Positions 46,351 to 60,064 of a stretch of DNA of 64,000 nucleotides are shown here, piece by piece. The position numbers and the translations under genes are program-made. The notes beneath the pieces were generated by a model, which saw nothing but the letters and a program-made list of their open reading frames with translations, was not told where the DNA came from and did no database searches. The stretch's first letter is position 1; every line of letters starts with the position of its first letter. The stretch comes from Sternotherus odoratus (lineage: Eukaryota; Chordata; Testudines; Kinosternidae), in the NCBI GenBank assembly GCA_032164245.1, contig JAVMKO010000003.1:6582651-6646650 (forward strand). The letters are read 5' to 3'.

Positions 46351-47039
46351 AGCCTAAAAACCTCCCAGGCAGATTTCACACACCAGGAACTGCAAGTGCC
46401 CAATCTTCCTGCCTGAAGATGGTCCCCTCCAGGCCACTGTCTAAGCACACAGCAACTTAGCATTTGGGGCTCTAAGATTCCAGTTCCAATCAGTCTCCCT
46501 CTAAAGGTCACTTGAGCGAAGCTAAGCTAACAAGACTGGTGATACAGCAAGCGCTTGATTCAGACGCTTCGTTCCTTCATGGGTCCAACTTCCAATTGAG
46601 CTCTTTAACACTCCCTGTCTCCCCAAACGACAAACGTTTTACCGATGGGAAGCGCCGGCATGAACAGTGCTTTGTGGGCGGGAAAGCTCTTCTGCCAAGA
46701 AAGCTACTTCTGCTTGTTGGGGGTGGAAGATTTTTGTCAGCGGCAGAACTGTGTTGCTAAATGATGTATAATGTAGATACAGTCTGAGTGAGTCTATCTC
46801 ACTGCATAGGCAAGGTGACGTCTCCTTCCAAGATCAAATGAGACGTGCACCTGTTATCACCCTTGATCAGAGCCAAAAGGCCAAGATGTCGTGACAAGGT
46901 GTTTGAACTTCCGAACTTACTGCAGGAACGCGCTACACTGTCTAAAGCGTCTGGTAAATAATCTGTGCATCTGCATGTAAACAGAGCTTGAAAGGTCTTT
47001 TCCCCCACTCCGTCCCATCCCATGGATGCATCCTTCGCT

Positions 47040-47240
47040 GTGCCATCACGCTAAAGTTGATTATGGTCATTAGGAACAATTTACGCTTAGGAAAATAATG
47101 ATGATCATTAATGGGGCTGAAAGCAGAAGCCGTTAGAAATTAGGAGCGGAGTCCCGACATCAAATCATGCGTTCGGCATGATTGACATGCATGGCAATTA
47201 GGATGCTCACATGATTAGGCACGCTGACTAACTCGAGTCA
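47040..47240. other. Unique block rich in ATTA cores, candidate conserved element
   Basis: It contains AAGTTGATTATGGTCATTAG, AATAATGATGATCATTAATG, AAATCATGCG and CATGATTAGG, and carries no repeat words. Homeodomain-type cores are dense, but this is suggestive only. Confidence 0.3.
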
Positions 47241-47244
47241 AGAC

Positions 47245-49309
<2,065 letters not shown>

Positions 49310-49740
49310 CCCTTAAAGGAGCAGGCTCAGTTCTGCTGTGCTTCCCTGTGCCACACCTGTTCAATTCTGCTGGCTGGTAGATTGTGTGGTGGCAGCAAAG
49401 TTCTGCCCCTATTCTCTATCCCTTCCAGCCCACCTAACCCAGAAGGCAGTAAGGAGGTTCTGGGCAGGTGCTCGGATACCCCGGCGATGGGCACAGCATA
49501 AGGACAGGAATAGAATAGCCCTCCTTCCCCTGGAGTTTGAGTAGCCCCTAGAGGAGCACATGTAGGGGAGAGAGAGTCTTCTTACTCACTGCCTCTTGCA
49601 CCAGCACACAGCCCAAGTCAAAATCTAGCTCCTAAGGACCGTCTAAAGGCAAGTCTGTCACCAGCAGCTGTCAATAGTAGCAAAAAAGTCTTGTGTTGAA
49701 TTTTCACCTCTCTGTATATCATGAACAAGCCTGAGTCTTC
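49310..49740. other. Intronic sequence with no assigned feature
   Basis: No repeat or exon is recognised. Confidence 0.5.
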
Positions 49741-49741
49741 A

Positions 49742-49965
49742 ACATGCAGATGCAATGTGGTCTAGTGGATAGGCACTGGCCAGGGAGTCAGGGAAGCTGG
49801 GTTTTGTTCCCGGCTTGCTACTGGCCTGCTGCATTAACTTGGGCACCACTGTATGCCTCAGTTTCTCCATCTGTGAAATGGGAATGATGATACTCCCCTC
49901 CTTTGTAATCTGCCTTGGGATCTACAGCTGAAAAGCCCTCCATAAGAGCTAGGTGTTATTACCCC
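49742..49965 (+). repeat. MIR SINE, near full length (sense)
   Basis: TGTGGTCTAGTGGATAGGCA, GGGTTTTGTTCCCGGC, TTAACTTGGGCACCACTGTA, GCCTCAGTTTCTCCATCTGT and GAAATGGGAATGATGATACT give the tRNA-related head and the core in order. Confidence 0.88.
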
Positions 49966-50759
49966 AGGCCCATGGAAGGAAGTGGCTATCCATGGAAGGA
50001 AGCACTGCAGTTTCGCAATATGGAGCCCTTAGGAGATATTGTAACATGCCTATCACCAAAGCTTCAGAGTGATCCTCAAAGGGCTAGATTTTCCCTTTGC
50101 CGCAAAACCTGGCTGAGAAAGTTCCTGTGTTCCTGTCATCCTCATTCTCATTCTCATCATCATCTCTCTAGGGATGCTAATGTGAGGAGATGGCTCTCAC
50201 CACAGCTTGTTTGGAAAGTGATAAAATCCCCATTCTCTCCTAACATCTTGAGGATGAAGCCTATAGCTCAAGGACAGCTGCTGAAAATGCTTGACTCCAG
50301 CACATGAGAATTTCTTCCTGGGCACAGTTAGCTCCAGCGTCTTGAGGAGCACAGCCGTCTTGATAAGTGACAGTCATGGAGAGAGGTGAATGATCCAACA
50401 GGCTCTTCTCCTCTCTAACGTCTATAATTCTGAGGAAATCCTCGTGTGTTTTTCCCTTCCTCCAGAAAGCACTGGCTCTCAAAGCCCCTCTCCCCGCACT
50501 CCCTGCAACATCTGGGCTGAATTCTCTAGGGAACCCGTCCCTGCTTCCAAGCACCGCCTTCAGGAATATGAAACCAATCAGTCCCCTCTTCCAGCTGCAA
50601 TGTGCATGCTCACTCCAAGGAGCGTGTGCCAATCTTTATAATGTAATCCCTCCTCTCCTTGCTTTGGCGAGCAGTGAAATAGTTAACACTGCCATGGAAA
50701 GTATTACCATCGACATTTGAGTGTGGACGTGGGATGGGTTCGGTCATAGAGACCCCCTT

Positions 50760-51340
50760 GGGACTGTCACTTGACCTGCTGAAATTACCTCTGAGCCTGT
50801 TTTTCCTGCCAGCTTGGGACTCCAGAACCCTGCTTTGTTTAGCCAGACACGCCAGCCTGCTGTAACCCAGACTCAGAGCCTGCTCCACGCTCCCAAAGCT
50901 GCAGACTTAACTGAAAACCACTCAGCAGATTACCTATTTCCAGCACCCAGACACCCAGCTCCCAATGGGATCCAAACCCGAAATAAATCCATTTTACTCT
51001 GTATAAAGCATATGCAGGGTAAATTCATACATTTTTCATCCTCTGTAATATGGATAGAGAGATATGCACAGCTGTTCCCCCCACCCCAGGTATTAATCAC
51101 TTACTCTGAGTTTATCAATAAACAAAAGTGATTTTATTAGGTATAAAAAGTAGGATTTAAGTGGTTCCAGTAATAATAGACAGAACAAAGTAGGTTATCA
51201 AGCAAAATCAAACCAAACACGCAAGTCTAAGCTGAATACATTAAGAAACTGATTACAGGCAAATCTCACCCTCAGAGATATTCCAATAAGCTTCTTTCAC
51301 AAACTAGACTCCTTCCTAGTCTGGGCCCAATCCTTTCCTC
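50760..51340. repeat. Probable high-copy turtle interspersed repeat, class unresolved
   Basis: ATGCAGGGTAAATTCATACA, GAGAGATATGCACAGCTGTT, AAAGTGATTTTATTAGGTAT, AAAAAGTAGGATTTAAGTGG and CTAGTCTGGGCCCAATCCTT follow an order I recall from many turtle loci. No protein domain or terminal structure is visible. Confidence 0.35.
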
Positions 51341-51344
51341 TGCT

Positions 51345-54025
51345 ACAGTCCTTATTAGTGCCAGCACCAAATTGGAGTCTAAGGCACAAGGCCAGAGAGA
51401 AAATCAGGGCAGCAAGGAAAGCAGTGATCCTGCCCCGGCTGGAGAACACCAAGGGAAGGATAAGAAACCAAGGGCTCCCCTCTGCTCTCATTTACGCAAG
51501 TGTAAACCAGAGGGAGGCAGGAGCTCAGCTGCCATCCACGAAGTTACTCCGGATCTACAACAGCGTAACAAGCATGGGATTGGGCCCAACGGGGTGAGTC
51601 TAATGAGCATCAGGAAGCTTTGCAAAGGAGCATCATTAGGCATAGCAAAAGGGTAGGGCCGCGAACCTCACTAGGAATGAAATCACTTGCATGAGGAAGG
51701 AGATGACCACTGGGGATACCCGGGAGATGGGATTTCCTAGCCGGATGTAAATAATAGCAGCGACTCAAAGCAGATGATGCCCTGGCGGAATCCAGAAGAG
51801 GGTCGCTCATAGGGCAGCCTCATGGCGTTTGAATCCAGCCAGGTCTCCCTGCATTTCCCTCGGAGGTATGCCATGGCCAGCTGGCCTGTCACTGCTTGGC
51901 TTGGAGCGTGCTAATGGTGGCTTTGCTAAAGGCGGCAGGAGTCCGACGTCTAGGGAAGTGACGGGGCTATTGCGACTGGCTCTGGCCTGAGAATGTTACG
52001 CGACACAAATTCTACATGAATCTCAAGGGACAGAGGGATCTCTGCTGCCCTAAGTACCATTAAACACAAAACCACCCTTCATTCACCAGACAGAGCGGAG
52101 AGCAGCAAACCCAAGGGGGTGATGGGGTGGAGTCTGATTTGACAGGGGGGAAAAGAATGTACCTTGCAGTTAGGGAAGTGTCAGGACAGACAGGTCCCAG
52201 TCCCACCTCCCGACTCAGGCTCTGCACACGGAGGAAACCACAGGACAGACGGCTTCTGACGCGGCCCCAGCCTGCCCAGAAACGGGACACGCTGCAGATC
52301 TTGCTCTTGTTCTCGACCAAGAGACTGAGAGCACACTCACTTTCCCATCTATTGCTGAATTGGAGGCTAGATCCTGGCTAGATCAGAGAAGGACTCCAGG
52401 GGGACATCTGACACAGAGAAGGCCATTGGTGCCTACTGGCAAAGGGTTCAGTGCACTTGACAAGCAACGGCTGTCTCAGACCTGACAAACTCACTGCACC
52501 TAACACCCCACTTTCAGGGTATTTAGCCATAAAGGGCAGCATGTGAGGCATCTCCTCAAAGCTTGATCGACGCTCATAACCATTGCAAGATATGTGGTGG
52601 GGCACTATTTAAGGAATAGCGTCACTATATTGAAAATTATGTCCTTGTGGCCTTGGAGTGAAAGTGTGTCACCAGGAAATCATACGTCTTGGTAATGGCC
52701 CATTCAAGTGGGATGGAGTTGTCACCTCTCCCTAGCTAGCTGGCTATGTAACGTATTGCTCAATTTTTCACCGTTGCACCAACCCAGAAAAGTCAATGGA
52801 AAACAATCAAAGACAAACAATAAACATCAAAACCACGTGGAAGTGAAAGGCTCGCTACAAGCACGAGAGAATGGCCCTGCCTGTGAATATACACAAGAGA
52901 CTGATTCAGGTATCACAGAAAGACACCCTGGATCCATTCACAGAGGAGGTACCCTGATGAGTGGAGGTGCTTCATGAAAACTGGGTCCCAGCTCCTGAGG
53001 GCTAGCAAGCGCTGCCGAAGACTGACCTTTGGGGTGAGAATCTACTTTATAACCTAGGAAAGGTGACTATTAATAAGCTGTAGTTTGCGTTTTATAGATA
53101 ACCATTTGTTTCCATCATATTGGTTTCTAATGGAACTGCTACTCTTTCTTAAAATCAGTTTCCATGTACTTTACTATAATTGCATTCAAGTGCTGTGTGT
53201 GATACAGGAGCGATGGGCTAAAGTAAAACTGGGGGTCACTGTTCCTTTGGGAATGGAGGATCTGGGATTTCGGTGGTATCCAGTTATCAGGGCTGGAAAC
53301 CACGGGGGAAGGAGGGTTTAAAGAATTTGCTGTCATTCATTACAGACAAAGTTTGCAGAGCCACGTTGTTTGGAGAAGGATCCATCCAAATTTGTGCAAG
53401 TTTCCCAGGAGCAAATGCAAATTCAGATCCATTAGAAGGCTCACTCTTGACTGGGCTTAAAATAAACCTGGGTCTTTTCTGCGTGATGTTATCACTTGTC
53501 ATTAGGGCAAAGAAACATCACACAGAGGGAGAAATCCTCCCCCAACGCCGTCACCTGTGGGTGTCGCACAATTGGTCACGTGAATTGGGGCTTTGTTTAT
53601 TTTTTCACCTTCCTCTGATTTAGGAGCAACTTACTTCCCATTCTGAGTGTGCCATAATTACCCGGCAGAGCATGGGGTTATCTTCCCAAATGCTAAGTGG
53701 TTGATTAATTAATTATTAGACCTCCAATTTCTCCATTAGTTAATCAGGACTTTGCTTGCCGTCTTCTCAGGGCAGGTTCAGACAGGCTCTTTCTGCATTG
53801 GATGAGCAATTTGCATAATTCATACCACTGGGGTCTGGTCCTAACACACAGGATCATGATCCTGTGAAGCTGAGGAGAGCAACAGAGGAGTAACGTGGAC
53901 GCAAAGAGTCCCCCAACTTTACACGGAAAGTCACTGTGATCAAGGCAGTAGGCCGCTGTGCATCTCTGGTGTAACTGCCTAATTATGCTCTGGTTAAATA
54001 AATTGATGGCTCAGTGGATGACTCA
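51345..54025. other. Intronic sequence, mostly unique
   Basis: No exon or firm repeat. The AT-rich block 53600-53820 (TTGATTAATTAATTATTAG and TTTGCATAATTCATACC) is a candidate conserved element. Confidence 0.45.
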
Positions 54026-54029
54026 CGGG

Positions 54030-54100
54030 GCAAAGTTGTATGAAGGGTCAGACAGACTAGGTAATCCTTTCGGTCCCCTTTGGCCTTGAAATCCAGGAAT
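54030..54100 (+). repeat. CR1 LINE 3' tail (sense)
   Basis: GGTCAGACAGACTAGGTAAT and CCCTTTGGCCTTGAAATCCA match the last bases of CR1. Confidence 0.65.
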
Positions 54101-54364
54101 CTCCATAGACTTCAGTGGAGTTACCCCACGGTTGCATTTGGCCACAAATACACCACGCCTGATGCTCTAGGAATGGAAAGGTCCATCCATCCCATTCTAA
54201 CCCCCCACTTTCCGCTCCAGCAGTGCACTGGGCAGGTGGGTTTCTGATAGGAGAAGGTCATCACTGTGATGTTCCATGCTTCTGAATAGCCCACCTGCAC
54301 GTCTCCCATTTACCGCAGGCCAGGGAGAGAGGACGGAGCACTAGGAATCAAATGGAACAATCTG

Positions 54365-54545
54365 AGGCAGCGTAGTGCAGTGGGGATTCAGGGGTCCGAG
54401 GTCTGTTCCCAGCTCTGCTGCTGATTCACTTGTGACCTTGGGCAAGTTACTTCACCTCTCTGGGCCTCAGCTTCCCCTCCCAACCTTTGTAAGCTCTTCA
54501 CGGCAGGGACCATCTCTTAATGTGTGTTTTTGCAGCACCTGGTAC
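54365..54545 (+). repeat. MIR SINE (sense)
   Basis: GAGGCAGCGTAGTGCAGTGG, TGTGACCTTGGGCAAGTTAC, TTCACCTCTCTGGGCCTCAG and TTGCAGCACCTGGTACAATG are the full sense order. Confidence 0.88.
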
Positions 54546-54547
54546 AA

Positions 54548-54765
54548 TGCGTCATAATCCATTCCACTTACATACTCCCTTCCATCTGTCTCTCTGAAAG
54601 CCCTTTACCAAGTCGGGGAAACATCATTCCCCCTTTTAATAGGTAACAAATGAGGCAAAGAGACTTCCCCAGGTCACACCGTGAGTCAGTGGCAGAGCTA
54701 AAGTCAGAACCCAAGTCTCCTGACTCCCGTCCCTGTGCTCTGTCCATTAGACCACCAGGCTTATT
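54548..54765 (-). repeat. MIR-like SINE (antisense), tail to tail with the preceding copy
   Basis: AAATGAGGCAAAGAGACTTC, CCCAGGTCACACCGTGAGTC, GGCAGAGCTAAAGTCAGAAC and CTGTCCATTAGACCACCAGG give the antisense order. Its 3' side abuts the 3' side of the 54365 MIR, forming an inverted pair. Confidence 0.85.
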
Positions 54766-54809
54766 GGACCAGCTCCAGGGGCCAGAACAGGACGACGTAT
54801 TACCCAATG

Positions 54810-55120
54810 TGCATATTTAATGAAAAGCCAAGATAGTTCATAAATATAACATGGGCTTTAACAGTATTTAATGTTACACATTAATTAATAATTCTTCAGT
54901 AATGTCAAACAGTTGTAGATTTAAAAACTTTATAACCTTTGACAAATTGCTCCTCGGCTTACTAAACTCCTTCAGATTTATACGTCTTCCTAAACACTCT
55001 CAAACAGATTAAATAATGTAGACGGGTTTCCAAAAAAAAAAAAAAAAGAGAGACAATTTATTACGTCTTGATTTAATGGGAAATGGGTATATTAAATCAC
55101 TTCAGCATTTTATTATGTTA
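54810..55120. other. AT-rich unique block, candidate conserved element
   Basis: CATTAATTAATAATTCTTCA, AACTTTATAACCTTTGAC and TTTATTACGTCTTGATTTAA contain no repeat signature. An A16 run lies near 55032. Confidence 0.3.
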
Positions 55121-55362
55121 CTTGATTGATTTCCCTATGGGTCTTTCTTCCAAAAGGAAAGCTTGATACAAGGAGGGAGAGGAAGGGCTGACTAAAGAGA
55201 TGCTGTCGTACAGCTCACGTCAAGGTGGTGTTAGCTTTCATTCTTTCATACCCTGCACGCTGGGTTTTCTTTCTCTGGACTCGACTAAGCGCTCTTTACT
55301 CAGCCTGTCTATGCAGAGGAATTAACTGCATAACTGTAGCAAAAGAAGCTATTCTTCTATAG

Positions 55363-55911
55363 CAGGGGTGGGGAACCTCCGGCCCGCGGGCCTTATACGG
55401 CCCGCCAAATCATTTTGTCCAGTCCGCGGACGCCGGCCAGGGACGGCTCCGTGAAGGGGCCGGGAAGCACCACGCGGGCCGCCGCCGCCGGCCGGCTCTG
55501 CAATGGGGCCGGGAAGCGCCGCGCGGCCACCATCAGCCGGGCGGCGAAACGAGGAGCCGCGGGGAGCCGACGGTCAAGGGGGGGGGGGGAGAAAGAGACC
55601 GGGCTGGGCGGGTCAGGCGAGGCGTGGGTGCGGGAGGGAAGGAGGTTTGGTGGGGGGGAGGCTGGGCTGGGCGGGTCAGGCAGGCAGCAGGACCCCGGCT
55701 GGCAAGGGGCCAGTGGGGGAAACCCCAAAGCAGTGCAGGGCTAAGCACTCCGCCTGCCACTGCTTTGGGGTTCCCCCCGCTGGCCCCTTGCCAGCTGGGG
55801 TCTCAGTTCCCGTTGCCAGCCTGGGCTTCGGGGGGGGGGGAGGGAGTGGCCCGCGAAGGACATTATAAATGTCAAAATGGCCCTTGCCAGAAAAAAGGTT
55901 CCCCACCCCTG
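55363..55911. mobile_element. hAT-type element, 549 bp, with perfect 8-bp target duplication
   Basis: The ends are CAGGGGTGGGGAACCT and its exact inverse AGGTTCCCCACCCCTG. It is flanked by TTCTATAG on both sides (55355-55362 and 55912-55919). The interior is CpG-rich and contains a long hairpin at 55680-55803. There is no transposase, so it was mobilised in trans. The perfect termini and duplication suggest a young insertion. Confidence 0.95.
55680..55803. repeat. Hairpin inside the 55363 hAT element
   Basis: The arms GACCCCGGCTGGCAAGGGGC and CAGTGGGGGAAACCCCAAAG pair with CTTTGGGGTTCCCCCCGC and CTTGCCAGCTGGGGTC across a short loop near 55745. The arms are about 50 bp. Confidence 0.85.
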
Positions 55912-56289
55912 TTCTATAGCTACACTGGAACATGGCCCCATGTGGAGATGCAATTCCAGAATAAAACCCCTTTCTTGCTGGAGTAGAGTGTCATGGAGAT
56001 ACAGGCATTATTCTGCCAGAGGTCTAGTGGAACTGCTTATTCCGCTATAGTTATGCATATAGTTATGCTGGTCCACTTCTCCCTGTAGCCCTCAGCCAAA
56101 ACTCCCTGCCGGGCCTTGAAGCCCAAGTTTTGCTTCACTCAGGCAAACTCCCATCAACTTCAAAAGAAATAAGGACTAAACTAGGTGGAAATTTTTCTTG
56201 TCCACTTGGCGAGCCCAGACACGGAGCGGAATGTGGGCGCTCGAACTACAGTTCCCATGAGGCACCCCTGCAACTCATGAGGACACCGA

Positions 56290-57005
56290 TTCATTTTGAA
56301 CTGACCTGAAACAAAATGGCTGCGTTCAGTTCAAGGAACTGAAATATTTTGATGTGGGAATTTGAAAATGTTTTGTTTGGATCCAAAACGAGGAACAAAC
56401 ATGTTGACCTTTCTCAACTGAAATTCATCAGGACTTCCTGCTCTACAAAAAAATGTCAGTCTTTTGACTTTTCATCATGATTTGAGATGAAAACAAATTT
56501 TGAGATATCAGAATTTCTAGAGGGACAGAAATCCCAATTTTCTACCAGTTCTAGTTATTTTATTTTTTGATGGGCAACATTTTCATGGCCATGATTGCCA
56601 GAGTAATTTTGGTGCCTCACAAACATCACTGATTAATTATTCGTATCACAGGAGCACCCTGGTTCCCCGATCAAGTTTAGGGTCCCATTGTGTTAGGCAG
56701 TATAAACACACACAGCCCATCTCAAACAATCTACAATTTAAATAGACAAAGGTGGAAGAATGGAAGGAGTATTGATCCCATTTTACAGAAGGGTGAACTG
56801 AAGCGTAGAAGGTTAAGTGAATTGCCCATGGTCAAACAAGAAGTCAGTAGCACAGACAAGAACTGAACCTATTTCTCCTGCGTCCAGAGGTGTAGTGGAA
56901 CCGGAATGGTATTTTGACATTTTTTGTTCCAATCTGGCATGAAAACAAATTTCAGAAATATCAGAATTTCGTGTGTGTGTGTGAAATTGGTAGACACAAA
57001 TCCCA
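56290..57005. repeat. A/T-run repeat, probably split by a MIR
   Basis: GAAAATGTTTTGTTTGGATC and GATGAAAACAAATTTTGAGA lie left of the MIR. GCATGAAAACAAATTTCAGA and AATATCAGAATTTCGTG lie right of it and repeat the left piece's TATCAGAATTTC. Confidence 0.4.
56620..56890 (-). repeat. MIR-like SINE, near full length (antisense)
   Basis: AGGGTCCCATTGTGTTAGGC, AATCTACAATTTAAATAGAC, TTTTACAGAAGGGTGAACTG, GGTTAAGTGAATTGCCCATG and AAGAACTGAACCTATTTCTC give the antisense order. Confidence 0.82.
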
Positions 57006-57009
57006 GTGA

Positions 57010-57520
57010 GCAGTGAGCATATGTGTGCCAATATGCATGACTGGGGATGGCGGTGAGGACGGAGGTAGGAGAAAGAACGCAAAACTTACACCCGTTTGGA
57101 TCAATGATCTGTAGGTGGATGAAGATGGTGCTGGGTCTTAACACAACTTCTGTCGAAAGAAAGGAAAGAGACTGTAAAAACAATCAATTTCGAGGAAGAC
57201 AGAGGCTTTGCATTAACTTGTTAGGTGAGTTATTGATTCTCCAATGCCTCCTACAGCCTCCCTAGTCAAGATCACTCATCCTGCTCCTCAAATGTATTGG
57301 TTATATAAATCTCACGGGACAGTCACTAAAGTGTTCTCACTAAATTCGCGGAGGCTGTTTTGTGAGGTGGTAAACTGCCCAAGCCACCGGCGCTTTAAGC
57401 TGTTCTTAGATGGCAGAGGAGCAGTGAAGGAATCTGAGCGGCACACACATCCTCTGCAGGTTGGCAACGGGTCAGCATAGTCTTTTATCAGCTCCGCTAG
57501 CCTAATGGCACAGCCATAAT
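57010..57520. other. Intronic sequence with no assigned feature
   Basis: No repeat or exon is recognised. Confidence 0.5.
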
Positions 57521-57526
57521 GACTAG

Positions 57527-58192
57527 GGGCTTGGTTACACTGGCACTTTATAGCGCTATAAAGCTTCCAGGAGCGCTATAACTCTCTACCCGTCCAGACT
57601 GGCGAGGCACGTAGAGCGCTATAAACCCACAGTTATACCGGTCCTGGTAATCCTCCCTTCCCCGAGGATGAACAGCTATTGCTCTGTATTATCTCCAGTG
57701 TGGATGGGTATTAACACTACAAGTGCTTTGAGTGATCTCTGGAGATGCCTCGAGCCATTTAAGGCAATTGACGGCTCTTCCCTTTGTTTTGAACTCGGCT
57801 GGAGGAATGCGGAAGTATCTTTTCAGAGTTTCTCTCTTAACTGGGCAGATAAGCCATGCAAATGTTCACGGAGGGAGCCTGTGTGACAGAGAAGACTAGC
57901 AGGCAAAGGAAACTTGCTTCTGAAGGATGAAAATCCACTCGTTCTCTCCGTCCACATACACACATACGTTCCCCCTCACCCTCCTCGTTTGAAAAGCATG
58001 TTGCACCCAGCTGAATGCTGGGATAGCTGCCCATAATGCACCACTCCCCGTGCTGCTGCAAGTGCCAAAAATGTGGCCACACTTTACCGCTGGCGAGTCT
58101 CAGTGTGGACACGCTATAGCGCTATCCCTATAGCTGTATATGAGGGCAGGTATAACCAAAACTGCTATAAAGCTGTAAGTGTAACCAAGCCC
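57527..58192. mobile_element. TIR DNA element, 666 bp (GGGCTTGGTTACACT family), complete
   Basis: The left end GGGCTTGGTTACACTGGCA and inverted right end GGGCTTGGTTACACTTACA share 15 perfect bases. TAG occurs on both sides (57524-57526, 58193-58195), a 3-bp duplication as in Harbinger insertions. AGCGCTATA motifs recur near both ends, and GCTGGGATAGCTGCCCATAA resembles the motif at 10063 in the Harbinger-type element. A second copy begins at 63873. No transposase. Confidence 0.85.
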
Positions 58193-58269
58193 TAGGAAAC
58201 CGGCAGGGCAGAGAAGTCAAGCAAAGAGTGTGATACTGCAGAAGCTATGCCAGGAACTCCGAAGATTAT

Positions 58270-58516
58270 TCAGTGCCTCTTTTCTGCTGCAACTTGGCGC
58301 TTGTCTTTCTGTACCGTACTGCAGCTGCGCTGCTGTAGCACTCTAGTGAAGACGTGACTACACTGAGGGGAGAAGCGTAGTTAATCCGCTTCCCCAAGAG
58401 GCAGTTGCTTTGTCAACATAGCGCTGTCTACACTGGTATAACTACATCCCTCAGGGGGGTGGATTTTTCTGAATGATGTCATTACACCAAAATAAGTTTG
58501 CAGAGTAGACCTGGCC
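58270..58516. mobile_element. MITE, inverted copy of the 2404 family
   Basis: Read in reverse: TAGGCCAGGTCTACTCTGCA, GGATGTAGTTATACCAGTGT, AACTGCCTCTTGGGGAAGCG and CACTAGAGTGCTACAGCAGC. The block order matches 2404-2690. Confidence 0.6.
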
Positions 58517-58668
58517 TAAAAATCATCCTAAAATAATGGTCCAGTTGTTTGGCAAGGTGCAAAATAGAGCTGGCTGTTTTTGCAGGCAAGGATGATACAT
58601 AGCAGCGGCAATTAGAATGTGCTACAAAGGACATTATGAACAGTTAACTAACTGTGCAGCCTGTAAGC

Positions 58669-58900
58669 CAGGGGCAGTCAGTTATTGTTTGTCAAGGTCC
58701 AAATTTCTTGCTCAAGATATAATCAAGGTCCGGACCCCAGAGAAACATTTTTCATACTGCCAGTGCTCCTGTGAACACCTACAATGCTGTGAAATATATC
58801 CAGGGCCTATTGCTTATTTGTAGTGTATCCTGTGAAAAATAAAAGCAAACCACCTCCTAACCTAAAAATAGCCTCCAAGAAAGTAGTAATAAAGTACATT
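58669..58900. mobile_element. hAT-like fragment (TTGTCAAGGTCCAAATTTCT)
   Basis: CAGGGGCAGTCAGTTATTGT, then TTGTCAAGGTCCAAATTTCT and ATAATCAAGGTCCGGACCCC, resemble the left end of a hAT family I recall. No right end. Confidence 0.4.
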
Positions 58901-58944
58901 GAGACTTTGAGAAGGTACTTCGATACAATGTCAAACAGATGCAA

Positions 58945-59059
58945 ATATTAGCATGAAAACACTTTCAGAAAAACGGCTTAAATTCCAAATATTAACAATA
59001 AAATGTTAGCATAAAATATTAGCATGAAAACACTTTCAGTCAACTGGCTTGAGTTCCAA
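58945..59059. repeat. Tandem duplication, about 44-bp units at 71-bp spacing
   Basis: ATATTAGCATGAAAACACTT starts at 58945 and again at 59016, each followed by TCAG, a variable part, then GGCTTRARTTCCAA. A TGTTAGCATAAAATATTAGC remnant lies between them. Confidence 0.85.
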
Positions 59060-59064
59060 CTGCT

Positions 59065-60060
59065 GATGGAAAGCTGGGGTGGGTAAAAATTCACTCCACT
59101 GAATTTTCACCCTCCAGCCTGTGCTTCCTTAATACAGCTGCAAGCCTCCGGCACCTTCACTCGGGGTCCCCCATCTTTACACTCCACACCCCTTCTCTGG
59201 CCAGCACCACCTACCCATACCGCTGTGCTCCCATTTGCCCTGGGATAAAGGAACCCTGGCTGCAACCTTTCTCCTCCCCCTTCCATTGCTTGGGAACTCC
59301 CGTGGTGAAGATCCTTGCTCTGAATCTGGCTCATTTGCTAATCCTACACAGCGTGGTATCAAAGGTCCCAATCCCTCTGGTATCCACACGGGTATCACTC
59401 AGTACCTTTGTCAGAGGCCTTCGGCATTATCTCACGCCCCAGCAGGCAGGTACATACCATGCTGCTAGAAGGGGAATAGCCCAGAATCGGTAAATATCCC
59501 CGTGGAAGGCCGTTTGCAAGCATGAGTGTGTCACCCTCTCCAAGACTGCCCCAAAGTGCAGGGTTCACTCTGCTAGCAGGCCAGTTTACTAAGGCAGATG
59601 AGCCCTGCCGGTCAGCATCAGCTGCTTCGGCCATCAGCATCCTGGGAACTTGCTGGCTAAAAGGTTTCCTGGGAGGCGGGGCTAAGAAATGGAAGGGCGA
59701 AGAAAGTCTATAATGGCAACAGAGGCCCAGCAGAGGAAGAATCCGCACTGGGGTTTGTCACTGTCTGCAATGTGGCATTTGCCAAAGAAGCCAAACCACC
59801 ACCAGCAGCAATTATTCCATCTCAATCTGCAGTCCTAAAAATACCTAGAGTACAGGGTCTTTCTTCCTTGAGTCAAGTGGCACCGTGTTCGTTAGTAGGT
59901 ACCCAGTGATCATCCTGCACCATATGAAAGTGATTAATTCGGAACTGCCGTGGGCAGTGCTCTGGGTATTTTGCAGCAGGCTGCAGTAACATTGAGCACA
60001 AAGCACTCAGGTTTGGGTGGTAGCTCCCCACAATGGCAGGCTACACAGGAGGAAAGGCAG
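59065..60060. other. Intronic sequence with no assigned feature
   Basis: Overlapping open frames on both strands (59235-59748) have no domain. Confidence 0.5.
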
Positions 60061-60064
60061 GCAA

